Part shown: positions 9,927 to 21,343 of the stretch, piece by piece
Position numbering within the stretch: position 1 is the first letter of the stretch
Layout: each line of letters begins with the position of its first letter
Assembly: GCA_907165275.2 (NCBI GenBank)
Contig: OU015669.1
Span: 890,501-954,500, forward strand
Source of the DNA: Zygaena filipendulae
Lineage: Eukaryota; Arthropoda; Insecta; Lepidoptera; Zygaenidae
Direction of reading: 5' to 3'
DNA length: 64,000 bases
Notes under the pieces: generated by a model
Database searches by the model: none
The model's input: the letters and a program-made list of their open reading frames with translations, nothing else
Told to the model about the DNA's origin: nothing
Translations under genes and position numbers: made by a program

Positions 9927-10548
9927 TGAATAGTGATTTAGGTATTCTGTACTAATATATTAAAATTGATTAATATTATTATGATTCTTATGCTATGTAT
10001 TGTGATTCTTAATTTAAATAATTATACCAATGTTTATTAAAGTGATTTAAATTGCATTTCCATGGCCAATTCATATTTAATAACTGGCAACATTGTGAAT
10101 TCATAGACTGTAGAGTAAATAAAATGTTATTTGAGATAGCGGGAAAAACGCGCGGGAGAACATGTTTACATAATGGCAGCAACAAAGGATCGGGTCAGTG
10201 GTGCTGGTGATTTCCTAGATGGAAGACATCATAACATCGAAAGTTAAGTATTGGTAGACAGTTTTGGCTCTATTTAATGCTTGTAATAATAATTGTGATT
10301 ACTGTATTGTTCTCATAAAATATACTGTTCAAGCTTAACTTTAGCTTCAGAGATTTGATTACTTTGTGCGTAACATGTTTTGAGATTCCTATTGCTTATC
10401 TATACTGGCTTTGATTATTATAGAATTTGATACAAATTATATCAAAGAGTTTTTATTATAATTGGTAATACAGACACAAAGGAATAGTTTTGTTAAAATC
10501 AGGTTGTTTTATTTACTAGGTATCCTTACTAATGCTAATAATTTAACA
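9927..10548 (+). repeat. left LTR, 622 bp
   Basis: Starts TGAATAGTGATTTAGG and ends AATTTAACA. Contains AATAAA near 10118, usable as a poly(A) signal. Reads the same as the right copy over its full length by eye. Confidence 0.85.
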
Positions 10549-11682
10549 TTTCAGAAGTGGGATATTTAAGGATTCAAGCAGCCAAAGCATTCTCGGAGTC
10601 CTGTTAAACGAAACGACGTTCATGGATCACTTCCAGATCCTGGGCGCCATGGCGGCCTAGAGATACGCCTTCTCCACGGGCCGTGAGAAATAAAGAATCT
10701 TCACAACTGGATGATACTGGTAGGATCGCTCCATATTATAGTAACGTCTTGGTTAAACCCGTATTTTTCCCGAATTCGATTTTGAGAAATCGGAATTGCC
10801 GGTATTACAATGGCTTAATAAAATCTTGATAAAATCGAACATCTAAGGGCAATACATGGTTGGAACGATGATGGAAAAGTTATTATGTGCAGTCACGTTT
10901 GACTGGATTGGCTAAGTTGTGGCACAAGACTTTGCGTTCTTATGAATTTACATGGCATAAATAGAAACAAAAGATTTTAGAGGCATTCCCTGACAATATC
11001 GATTACACGGGTTAATTTAGATACTCGAGATTGCTCGCTAAAACTTGTCTTATTGCTTCCATCAGATATTTTTGTAAAAGGTTTTGCAGGTAGTCCAATA
11101 AAAGTATGAAGGTCAGGTGTCGATAGAATTCGTAGCAAATGGGTTTGAAGTCCTGGAGATTTTTTTCTTATAGGAATATATCAATGCTTATAAGTCTAAA
11201 AATGTGTGATTATGCGCGGGTATTCAATTACAGCATTTCTTCTTTAGTGCGCTTAGTAGCGGAGTATACTCGTGGTTATTGTGGTAGCGGTAAGTCTTTC
11301 TTAATAATTTGTAGTGGAATTACACAATATTTAACTTGATGTTAATTAATGCAGTAGTAACTCTATTTAACCATTGAGCTTTTGAAGAAAATAGATAGGT
11401 AAAGGTACTTTCTGTGAAATTATTCTGTAATCCTCCTGTAATTTAAACAATTTAATTAAACGTAATATGCATTTGTATAACACATTAAAAGGTTGCGATT
11501 CAAGTGTGGTCTCTAAGTTAGTTTTCAAATTCGAATCTTGTTTAAAACAATAGTCACAGTTTTCTTTTTTGATTATATGCCAACATTCATTAATAATACT
11601 TAAATAGATACGTATAGAGAACAAAATCAGTTTTAGAGTATTATCATAATTTACCTTCAACGATAAGTAATATTTTACTGCT
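10549..11682 (+). other. LTR-element interior, left part, unrecognised
   Basis: About 1.1 kb directly after the left LTR with no coding frame I recognise. It may be the remains of a 5' leader and gag region. Small frames here (for example 11139-11339) have no family features. Confidence 0.4.
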
Positions 11683-11760
11683 AGGTGCCTACTATCCCCC
11701 GCGATTCAACCCGCGAAATTCCTTTACATCCGGATAAAATGTACCTACCTTATTGCCTAT
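11683..11760 (-). repeat. Helitron-like fragment, degenerate
   Basis: CCCCCGCGATTCAACCCGCG followed by an eroded body; only the hairpin end is recognisable. Confidence 0.4.
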
Positions 11761-12214
11761 TTCACTTTTATCCATACCTAACCTATTAAAATATCTGTTT
11801 CCCCGCTGATTTCCCAGCGTGAATTTTGATATTTCGGCAGGAATTCTTTGTTTGGAAATGGAAAGTACGTGTCACTCCTGTGCTGTGTCAGTATCTTTTA
11901 TAAAGGAATTTTAAGAATCTGTTCAGTAGTACCAGAGACTACCCACTACATCCAAACTTACAAAGTTTGCAAACTTATATAACTTTACCTCCGTATATTA
12001 TCTGATAGGCGCCAATAAGGACCTAAGATCCATTTTTGTTTGTTTCCTTGGTTGTTTGTAATGGATAGACTTCTTTCTTTTCTTCAACTAGAACTTGTCC
12101 ATAAGGTGTCAAAGCATAGTCAGATTACATACAATTGTTCTAAATAGACTCTGAGACCGATACAATCTTGACAGACGAGTCAGGTGGATAGCATAGAAGA
12201 ATTTATAGTTAATT

Positions 12215-12352
12215 TTGGGTTTGGTGCGCTTGCGATCTCCCGGTACGTTTCTGATCGTTTGGCGGTTGGGAAGCAGTCCCTTATTCATACTTTTTTTAAA
12301 AAATTAATGTACCTATGTGTTGTGTCAAATAAAGTTCTTTCAATGTCAATTT
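12215..12352 (+). mobile_element. non-LTR retrotransposon 3' end
   Basis: Contains TCGTTTGGCGGTTGGGAAGC, then CAAATAAAGTTC and a short TTCAAT-type tail. It matches 61915-62063 closely, including the AATAAA and tail, so the two are 5'-truncated copies of one family. Confidence 0.6.
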
Positions 12353-12539
12353 AATCTAGGTACTTGAGGGAAAAAGAATTTACTCTACCAATTGTGTAAG
12401 GAATAACTAGCTGGTTAACTAGTTAAAGCGATTTTGATTATTGGATTTAATTACTAATGGATTAGGTACAAAAATTAAATACTGGAATATATGGTCATGT
12501 ACCTGATGTACCTATACTAAAGTAATGGTTAAAAGTGGT

Positions 12540-12830
12540 TGATAATCTAAGTGATGAATGGTATAAAAGTAATAAATGGAATAATTAAATGGATCTCTGG
12601 TATTAATGAATAAATTGGACTAAATGAATAAAATATTGGTAAAAATGGAATTACTTGAATAATTGGATAAATTGGATAAAAAAAAATATGGTTGAAAATA
12701 AAATGGTTATAAATAATGGAATAATAATGAATGGTTATAAATTACGGTTGAAAATAATGGAGATAAAGAGTGTGAAATAAATTTATTTATTTATATATAT
12801 ATTTATTTATTGTTTACTAGCTGTTCCCCG
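12540..12830. repeat. AT-rich low-complexity tract
   Basis: Irregular repeats of ATGGATAA/AAATGG words, then a TTTA/TATA run up to the Helitron-like copy. No unit long enough to call a minisatellite. Confidence 0.5.
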
Positions 12831-13100
12831 CGATTTTGCTCGCGTGGATTTCGGAGTTCCCGCAGGAACTAATTTTTGGAAATAAATGTAGCCAAGTTAC
12901 TCCTTATAACATCAGCTAGGAAGCTGTGAAGGGTGGATGTTTTATGGGTGTTGTCATAATAACTGTAATTATGTTGACGTCAAAGAGTCATATTATGGAC
13001 CAAATTTGAATAAATGATTTGACTTTGACGATTTGCCAGTGAAAGTCCAGTTAAAATCGATCCAGCCGTTTTAGAGATTACCCGGAACAGACAGACATAT
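12816..13100 (-). repeat. Helitron-like copy split by a SINE-like insert
   Basis: 3' hairpin end ACTAGCTGTTCCCCGCG at the left. The body resumes after 13031 with CAGTGAAAGTCCAGTTAAAA and CGATCCAGCCGTTTTAGAG, the usual 5' part of the family. Confidence 0.6.
12915..13031 (+). mobile_element. short retroposon tail inside the Helitron-like copy
   Basis: CTAGGAAGCTGTGAAGGGTG through AATTTGAATAAATGATTTGA. The same segment recurs at 29745-29878. Probably the 3' end of a LINE or SINE with a TGATTTGA-type tail. Confidence 0.55.
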
Positions 13101-13257
13101 AAGTAGGTGCCATATTATAATTATACTTATTTTCATATTATGCATTTATTAAAAAGCTGTTAATTTTGAGTTACAAACAGACACATAAATTTTATTTATA
13201 ATTATGTATGTATAGATTATTGTATTTTTATATTTTATTTTGTTATATTATTATATT

Positions 13258-13440
13258 TTCCAGTCTGGGCGTGAATATATAATATACTATATCTATAGTG
13301 TAATATGGACATATGTAATAATATGTAGTAAGTACCTATAGGTATATCAAGTTTGCTTGGTTGCCATGACACAAGCTTATAGCTTAGTGTGGGGTCAAGA
13401 CGCTTATCTGTGTGTTGTGAAGTGGATTATTATTATTATG
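13258..13440 (+). mobile_element. tRNA-derived SINE, 3' part
   Basis: CCAGTCTGGGCGTGAATATA through GCTTATAGCTTAGTGTGGG and TTGTGAAGTGGATTATTATT. It matches the 3' body of the SINEs at 22006-22262 and 49724-50258, without the tRNA-like head. Confidence 0.6.
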
Positions 13441-13830
13441 GGAATTTGGATTTTTGAATTCTTCTCAGCTAGACCGGTATTAATTGGCAACCACGGGCCA
13501 AAGCCAAGTGGAGGTTAGTTTAAGTGGAAGTATTAAGAGTTGTGTGGTCATCAGTTTGGAGGAGTTTGCGGACGATTCGACATGTATTTAGTATTACCGC
13601 CTTCTGCATAATAATGTAAGTGTACCTAGGTAATTGGAGGGTAGCGAAGGGTTAGTGCAGTTGACAAGGGATTTCAGATGGTGGTAGTACAACAGGGATG
13701 AAGGTAATATTCTGTAATTTCCACATTTTTTGCTATTTCGTTTTGAGGTCAGTATATTTTGTAAGCTTTCAGATATTGTGCTCTACAGCCTGTGGGTTGA
13801 ATTCCCTAGAACACTGTCAGGTATGTATTT

Positions 13831-14483
13831 TTAATAAGAAATTGGTTCATTCGTCCTCAGTTTAGATTTGCTTGCAAGTTTCTGATGAATAATCTTAGCA
13901 ACCTGGTCGTAGCGGTGTTTATAATCTTTTTGTACTATTGACTTGCAGACACTTATGAGATGCTGTATTGGTTCCGGGGCACCGTTACATTTTCTGCAGC
14001 TGTCATTTGATATATTATGGACTTTTAGTATATGCTTTTGGTAGTTTCGTGTTTCGATGACTTGGTCTTGAATGGCAAGCATAAATCCTTCTGTTTCGGG
14101 AAACAGTTCACCCCAAGTAAGCCAGGCATTGGATGCTTCTTTATCGACGTTAGACTTGCACAAATTTTGCCGGTGTTGTCTATGCATACCCTTTTGAGTC
14201 CACTCTTGTATTTTTAGTTGTCGATCTGTTATTGTTTAGATTGATTGAAGCCCAAGTACTTGTCTCTTTTTCATTAAGCGAAGGTATCTGTTGGCCAGTC
14301 TACATCTAAAAGGTAATATGACCCGACGTTTTCCTTTGAAAAAGTTTCCGTAAGATCAGCCAAATAACATAGGTCTTTCGTGGTGGCGTACAATTTAATA
14401 TCATCCATGTAGAGCAAATGGTTAAACTTTTCATCAGCTTGTTCATTACTTCCTGCAGCATAGTATTTTGAGAGATTTCCCAT
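13831..14483 (-). pseudogene. degenerate non-LTR retrotransposon RT fragment, R2/R4/NeSL-like
   Basis: Two minus-strand blocks. 14274-14483 has FNHLLYMDDIKLYATTKD, with the YMDD catalytic box of a reverse transcriptase. 13831-14187 has WLTWGELFPETEGFMLAIQD and CRKCNGAPEPIQHLISVCKS, the C-terminal zinc-knuckle region (CxxC...H...C) typical of this lineage. The segment between them is out of frame and the rest is missing. It lies inside the LTR element. Confidence 0.65.
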
Positions 14484-14499
14484 TTTCGTTGAATTTAAA

Positions 14500-15370
14500 A
14501 TAGGATAGAATACTCTTTATTGTATACAAGAATAATTTTAGTGTGGTAACAAAATAAAAATTTATAAATAAAGGCATACAAAAGGCTATCTTATCGCTTT
14601 ACTAGCGATCTTTTCCAGACAACCTTTGGGTGGACAGGACAAAAACAGTAAATTTATATGTTGATTTGGTATATTATATGTATAGGTGAAACGAATCATA
14701 AAATAATATAGAAGAGACACATAGAAAAGACATACACAAAAATGGATATACATAGATACACGCATAGATATAAAATATACACATAGAAAATATATACGTA
14801 CAATATTTATGGGTATAAATACTAATTTTATAAATACGTTTAAACACAGATGCATACTATAAATAATAAGGTTACACTACAGCGAGTCACGATCCATGAG
14901 TGAGGTAGAAAGTCTTCACCAGGCTCTTAAAGGTGGGTAGTGATTTGGCCTATTCGCACCTCTACAGGTAGCGGATTCCACAAGCGGACTGCTTGTACAG
15001 GGAAGGAATAATCATAAAAGTTGGTTCTAGGGGCAGGAATCATAAGAAGTAAGTTCTGGGATGATCGAACAGGCAGGTTATGGGAAGAAGATTGAAATAC
15101 GAAGAGGTCTTTTAGGTAGTTGGGGGAAGGTGGATTGAACAGTATGCTATATAGAAGGAAGAGGACATGCGCATTCCGGCGAAGGCAAATCGGAAGCCAC
15201 TTGAGCTTGGTACGAAATTCGGAGACATGGTCATATTTGCGTAGACCAAATATGAACCGGATACATAGATTCTGGAGGCGCTCAAGTTTATTTAGCTGCT
15301 CCTCGCTAATGTCAGTAAAGCAGATATCGGCATAGGCGATCATTAGTAAAAGGAGTGATGGTGCTAACGC
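14500..15370 (-). pseudogene. 5'-truncated Jockey/CR1-type retrotransposon
   Basis: The minus-strand frame 15343-14927 reads YADICFTDISEEQLNKLERL and RFIFGLRKYDHVSEFRTKLK, plus the PVQAVRLWNPLPVEVR block, the C-terminal end of Jockey-type ORF2. The 3' part continues to an ATACAATAAAGAGTATTC tail near 14510. It sits directly upstream (in minus sense) of the R2/R4-like fragment, which it probably interrupted. Confidence 0.65.
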
Positions 15371-15679
15371 AACTTTAGTAGCAGTTGGAACTTGGAAGAA
15401 AATTACGTAATCGTCTAAGCGAGTCCGCAGATAAAATATTTGATAAATGGTTCAATGCTAAACATTATTATTAATATTATTGGTTATTAAGGAATAAAAT
15501 AAAATCTTATTATGGATAATGGATAGAAGTTAAGTGGAAGTTGGTGGAACTTAGTAACATGGATTGGATAAAAAAAAAGAATCATGGTTTGAATTTGTGT
15601 TACATTTAGATAAAGTGAAATTATTTTTACAAAATCTTTTTACTTTGCAGGGTCGCAAAGATGTCAGGATGGGCGAGTG

Positions 15680-16301
15680 TGAATAGTGATTTAGGTATTC
15701 TGTACTAATATATTAAAATTGATTAATATTATTATGATTCTTATGCTATGTATTGTGATTCTTAATTTAAATAATTATACCAATGTTTATTAAAGTGATT
15801 TAAATTGCATTTCCATGGCCAATTCATATTTAATAACTGGCAACATTGTGAATTCATAGACTGTAGAGTAAATAAAATGTTATTTGAGATAGCGGGAAAA
15901 ACGCGCGGGAGAACATGTTTACATAATGGCAGCAACAAAGGATCGGGTCAGTGGTGCTGGTGATTTCCTAGATGGAAGACATCATAACATCGAAAGTTAA
16001 GTATTGGTAGACAGTTTTGGCTCTATTTAATGCTTGTAATAATAATTGTGATTACTGTATTGTTCTCATAAAATATACTGTTCAAGCTTAACTTTAGCTT
16101 CAGAGATTTGATTACTTTGTGCGTAACATGTTTTGAGATTCCTATTGCTTATCTATACTGGCTTTGATTATTATAGAATTTGATACAAATTATATCAAAG
16201 AGTTTTTATTATAATTGGTAATACAGACACAAAGGAATAGTTTTGTTAAAATCAGGTTGTTTTATTTACTAGGTATCCTTACTAATGCTAATAATTTAAC
16301 A
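15680..16301 (+). repeat. right LTR, 622 bp
   Basis: Direct copy of the left LTR, followed by the second ATTGTG. Preceded by a short purine-rich tract (15664-15676). Confidence 0.85.
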
Positions 16302-18169
16302 ATTGTGTATAATTCTTGACAGCTAATGTTGCTATATAAAAAATCAAGTTTTTGTAGATACATTCAGTAATAAATTTTCAATAAAAACAAATAAAATTAC
16401 TTATTAGGAAACTTACAAAGAACGAAGAAAGAAAGTAAACAGATCTACTTTTATTAGTGATTTATGATTCATAATAAAATACCGGATGTAACAAAGAAAT
16501 CACTAAATAATGAGTTAGATTTGAAATAGATGGCGTTGTAGAAAATTATAACAACTAGCAATTCAGAATTTTCAAATTGGAAATCTACGATGTAAATTCT
16601 GAATAATGTTCTGTTTTTTTATCCAAAGAATGAAATTCATCCTTTTTTTATTAAGACAAAACTCTAATGTACCTGGATACATCAAAAGCTATAATATGGG
16701 TACTAGTACACTACGGTAACTTCTATTTATTGTTACTAAAGTATAATAAGTAGAAAACGGAATCAATGATCAAAATGACTGCCGACAAGCTAAAAACTCG
16801 AAGGACCAATAATGACAATATGCAAATTATACTACTTAGTAGGAAAAACTTTCGCTACGTAAAAACTCGGTGGAACTTAGGTATAGTAGGTATGTCGTCG
16901 GCGTCGCCAGTTGTATTGAGCGAGGTTGGTGTTTTTGTACAGATTCCCGCGCTCGCGTTCGCGGCACTGCTAGTTTTTGCCAACACATCGAGTATCTGGG
17001 AACTGCACGGTACAAAAAGCAATCGAGGTCCGCCATAACGCCGCCGCTAACCGACGCAAAAGTAACAAAAACATAGCAATATATGGATAGAATTAATACG
17101 CCGACTTTTTAATTTTCCCTTCAAGAAAGCGCGGGAGGAAATGGCGTAATGAGTGTTGCCAGTGAAAAAAACTATCGGTACATAATAATGACTTCGCTCA
17201 TTTTTAAATCCAGTTTATATTTCTTGTTGGTTCGTTGTTTGCGCAAAAAATTATCTTCGCATCTGTTTGAATGCGATGATTATTGCACTTTCAATAATTA
17301 CTTTAATGATAAAAAAATATTCTTATTGGACTGTTTTACCTACGGTTGTTTACAGTCTAATTAGACATTATTTATTTAATTGAATTAGGTAGGTATATAG
17401 GATCAAAAGAAATAAAAAGGAAGTAGGTACTGTGACAGATTGAGCTTAAAAGTTCAAATACAAATCAAATATAATACTTTTTACATGAAGCAGACAGGAA
17501 GAAAAGGACTTAAGGAAAAGGTAATAGAAGTGGGGCATTCCGGGTAGACTAGATTCAGTAGGTACCTAGAATAGTCAATTGATGGGTAGGTACTATGGAT
17601 TGAAAAAAAATTCAAAAACTAGGTAGCACAATTTTTTTTTATCAGAAATTTGAAATTGAAGTTCTGAAAAAGCTTGATTTGGGAAAAGCATTTTAAAAGT
17701 TTGAGTTACAAAAAAAAAACACACTTCTACTTGCTTGTTACATAGATTTTTATACATTATTGTAGATTAAGTTAATAATATATGAACTCGTAGAAAATTG
17801 AGCATTAATGTTTATATCAATTATCATCAGGGATGCAATTTTTTCATCCAACTTTACAAAACTTTTTATTTATCTCGGAAACTTAATGCCGAGAACTTTT
17901 GCTATTCTATTCTAACCACGAGGACGCATAAAATATGCTGGATTTCTGATGATTTTTTAAGATTCCCTAAGTATTTTGTATTCTCAATAACTGTTAGGTA
18001 CCTTGATCATGCCGCCAAATAATGACCTCTGAATCCTCTGATACAAAAAGCTACGTCGTAAGCAAACATTTTAACTTTTATCAATAAAATTAGGATCTTA
18101 TTTAAATCTATTGAGGTACCTACATATTATTTAGTTGGGATAAAAAGCTCTTGAATCGCGACTAAGTAT

Positions 18170-18350
18170 CAGCAAGCGCAGTGTGGGCAGTTCTTCCACG
18201 TGATAGACAGGCTAGCTGGTGAAGGTCGAGGGCCTGGCTGAATGAGGATGTTGTAGGAGCAGTCGTCATGGAGATCCTTACCGGAGTTCTTATATCCAAG
18301 TACCAGTGGATGTCTCTTAAGTCAGTTTATTATAATCATGATGATGTATT
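18170..18350 (+). mobile_element. possible LINE remnant with ATGATG tail
   Basis: GC-richer segment (GTGTGGGCAGTTCTTCCACG, then AGACAGGCTAGCTGG) ending in ATAATCATGATGATGTA. The tail resembles that of the copy at 7885-8098. Confidence 0.35.
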
Positions 18351-18586
18351 GCACGCTTATCTACAGCGAGTTAGGTATTAACTAATATCTGAGGGCTCGG
18401 CCTACGGTCGGTCATGAGAAAACATTCATAGCAGAGTGTAATGGTTCTGTGTGCGACCACTAATACAGCGGAGGGCGAAATAGGGACTCAGACAGCTCAA
18501 TACAGCAGCGAGCTACTCGTATAATTAAAAAAACGAAATGTTTTATTGATCTTATTTGCGAAGAACACTTTTTAACAAATACTACA

Positions 18587-18815
18587 TCCTACTAATATTA
18601 TAAACGCGAAAGTTATTAAGTATGTATGGATGGATGGATGGATGGATGGATGGATGTTTGTTACTCTTTCACGCAAATACTACTGGATGGATTTTAATGA
18701 AACTTTACAATAATATAGCTTATACATCAGATTAACACATAGGGTACTTTTTATCCCGGAATTCCTGTGGTAACTCTGAAATTAACGCGGGTGAAACCGC
18801 GAGGCACAACTGGTT
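18587..18815 (+). repeat. Helitron-like copy with GGAT microsatellite
   Basis: TCCTACTAATATTATAAACG at the left, GGGTGAAACCGCGAGGCACA at the right. Seven GGAT units at about 18627-18654 sit between the 5' end and GTTTGTTACTC, a place where other copies carry ATCC or CTGT runs. Confidence 0.75.
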
Positions 18816-20869
18816 GTATATAAATAAATTGACCAACTTTTGGAATTTTGATAAGAATTAAAAAAATGTTGTTTTACTCCCTTTTTTAAATTATTTTAAA
18901 GCCTTTATAAGTAGTTAAGTACCACAAGTTGCTAACAACGTCCGCTTTATTCGTGGCCTTAATGTTTTTTCTGCAAATAATATCCATCAGACTTTTAAGG
19001 TAGGGTCAGTTTTTCCTTTAGGCAGGTGAAAAGTTGTCGCAAGAGACGATAAGTAGAAATATATCGATATTATGATCGAGTACCTACTGTACATAACATA
19101 ACGGTGTCAAGTGTGGGAAACTGGCAACACTAACTCAGTAGGTACTGAGTGTAGTAGGTACCCGCGGAAAAACTGGACTTGAGAATGTTTTGCTATTTTC
19201 TTTTATAGAGAAAGCTTGGGAAATGTGTCAAGTTGAACTTGAGCAAATGGTTATGTTTCACCCTTAGAAGTGTTAGAACATTCGTAATCTGAAACTGCTT
19301 TGGGCATGGTGGAAAAAAATGATATTAGGAAATAAAGAAAAAATGAAAGTACTTTTTTTTGGCACAGAAAAAGCACAATACAGACATTATAATGTAAAAA
19401 AACAAAAACAAAAATTTATTGTTAGGCAAGCGTGTGCAATAAACATTTAAAACGTACTTAGTTTTCATTAATTGTATCGGTTTGATTGCCGATAGATGGC
19501 GTTGTATGTTTTCTATTAGATTAAACCGTTTGGTTGTTAACAGGTGGCGCTGTGAGACAAAAAGTTTTACCTCTTGCACACTTGTTTTAGTTGTTACCGA
19601 CGCAATTAAATACACAGATTATTATTTTTGGAGCAAAGTAGTGCTAAAACGTACAACAAAACATAGCTATTAAAAAAATTAACTCTTCCAATCGATTACG
19701 TATTAAACCTGACCACAGAAAAATATTAAAAAAAAAAACCCACGCTCCGAATGTTCGTGCCGAAATCAAATTTAACATGATAATCACTTGCAAAAGCTTA
19801 ATTCTACGCCGGCATCGAAAGTCGACGTGTTCTTGGAAGGGAGGCGGCAAAAAAATACATAAACCCGCCAGAGCGACCGTGTTGGGCGATTTGCAAAAAA
19901 CTAGCTTTGCATCATTAAAATTTGTAGCTGTCTGTGGACGCGGCTTTGCCTATGCTTCTCTTCAAATGTTTTGTTTATTTAGTTTTTAGGGTAAGTTACC
20001 TAGAAAAACAGATTAAAAACTGAGTTACGAGTCGACTTAACATTATTCGGTAGCTTTATCTTATGTAGATACCTATGTAGGTATATTCATATTGTTCATA
20101 ATATGTAACTATGTATACTTACTGACTTATTTAAATACATAAGTATTAGCCCACTTTATAATAAAATTGTATGGTGAAATTATTCGGTAAACCCATTAAA
20201 ATTAGTCAAAACGTATAATAATATTTTTTATTGATATTAGTTATGTAATTATACTTTTATCTACCTACATAATATAACTATTTAAAAACCTACATTTTCC
20301 CATTCTCTTTAATAAGACTTACTGATATATTCAGCAGTCGCTTTAATTAATGTTTTGAACTGCATAAATCAGGCATCAATAACTTTTTGTATGTGTTTTA
20401 TGGCCATGTATGATGTAGGTAGGTAGTTACCAGAATTTTATTACGAATCAATATTATTTAGTACCTATTAAATCACTTGAAACACCTTTCAATGCCCTAG
20501 ATTTTATCTAATACCTACAATTAGTAATATATTATCTATGCATTTACGATCTACTTGCTTACGAAATAACTAACTATAAATTATTTTAAAAGGTTTTACA
20601 CAAAAAACCTGTAGGGATTTATGAGTCGATCAATATTAAAATAAAAATCTAGAAATACCTACGCCTATCAAGTATCAAACAAACTACGTACTATACTTTT
20701 AATAGTACCAAAGCAAAGACCCTGTCGACCCTCGCTTTACCCTTTTCCTTTCGAAATTCGATCCCTTCACATAAACTCACCAACACTCGCGCAAACGACA
20801 CATACTATTACATTGGCAAAACGCTCGAAACGTTTATGTTGTTTTTTTTTTTATATACACATTATTACG

Positions 20870-21231
20870 ACCCGTGGCACTGAGGGCAAGGAAAGCGTGG
20901 GGCCACGTGGTGGGGTCGGCCGCGTGGGGTGCTGGGCGGGGCGATGCAGCTGCACCGTAGGGCTCCGGTAACGACCCCGATCAGTCGAGGCGCGCGCGTC
21001 ATACCGCCAACGTCACGGCTACCCCTAAAAACTGGCAACACCGTAAACGACCGCGAAATTCAAAAGCACTTTTCTAAATTCGAATATTCACCAACATTTT
21101 TTTTTTCATTCGAATTCCAAAGATCTAAAATTTTAAGTATTTTAAAATATGTTATGTATTTGTAAATTCGCGAAGTTTTAGTGAAGTTTTCGCGAATTGG
21201 CGCGTTGATGTGTGCGAGGGAGAGGGGTGAC
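20870..21231 (+). promoter_or_regulatory. GC-rich region upstream of nab exon 1
   Basis: From about 20870 the base composition changes abruptly to GC-rich with many CpG. It contains a CACGTG E-box in gccacgtggtg near 20903. It probably holds the transcription start and 5' UTR of nab. No TATA box or initiator could be placed with confidence. Confidence 0.45.
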
Positions 21232-21343
21232 ATGGAGAGTCCCGGCGATGAAGCGGGACGGAGTGCTGCCCCTGCGCCGCACGCCGCCCCCGCGCAAACC
21301 AATGGGCCCAACAAAATCATCGGACGAAACGTGAATGGGACCA
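21232..21343 (+). CDS. nab: nab exon 1
   Basis: Encodes MESPGDEAGRSAAPAPHAAP and on to NVNGT plus one base, then donor GTAAGT. The GC-rich context and the phase match to exon 2 support it. Translation could begin 24 nt earlier at 21208 (MCARERGD...). Confidence 0.75.

Larger units (their letters stand above)
9927..16301 (+). mobile_element. LTR-flanked retroelement, non-autonomous, 6375 bp
   Basis: Two direct repeats of 622 bp bound the element. Both start TGAATAGTGA and end TTTAACA (TG...CA), and I see no difference between them. The six bases before the left copy (ATTGTG, 9921-9926) recur just after the right copy (16302-16307), as a target-site duplication. After the left LTR comes TTTCAGAAGTGGGATATT, a possible primer-binding region. 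A purine-rich AGGATGGGCGAG precedes the right LTR, which favours plus orientation. I find no gag, protease, integrase or LTR-type RT. Instead the interior holds non-LTR, SINE and Helitron-like pieces. It starts 214 bp upstream of the kinesin-5 ATG. Confidence 0.82.
16302..20869. other. intergenic, kinesin-5 to nab
   Basis: No gene found. Mostly AT-rich DNA with one Helitron-like copy (18587-18815) and a possible LINE remnant (18170-18350). Segments with GATGGCGTTGT/GGTGGCGCTGT words occur near 16528, 19493 and 19543. The block 16840-17160 is less AT-rich and has GCGCGGGAGGAAATGGCG, a possible regulatory segment. Confidence 0.5.

Noticed and set aside
14274..14483. LTR-retrotransposon polymerase belonging to the surrounding LTRs
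   Set aside because: The YMDD block and the CxxC...H...C C-terminal region match R2/R4-type non-LTR elements, and the orientation is opposite to the inferred LTR element.
9924..16301. Segmental duplication of 625 bp
   Set aside because: TG...CA ends, the ATTGTG duplication outside both copies and the purine-rich tract before the right copy fit LTRs better. Three of the 625 shared bases belong to the chance GTG match.
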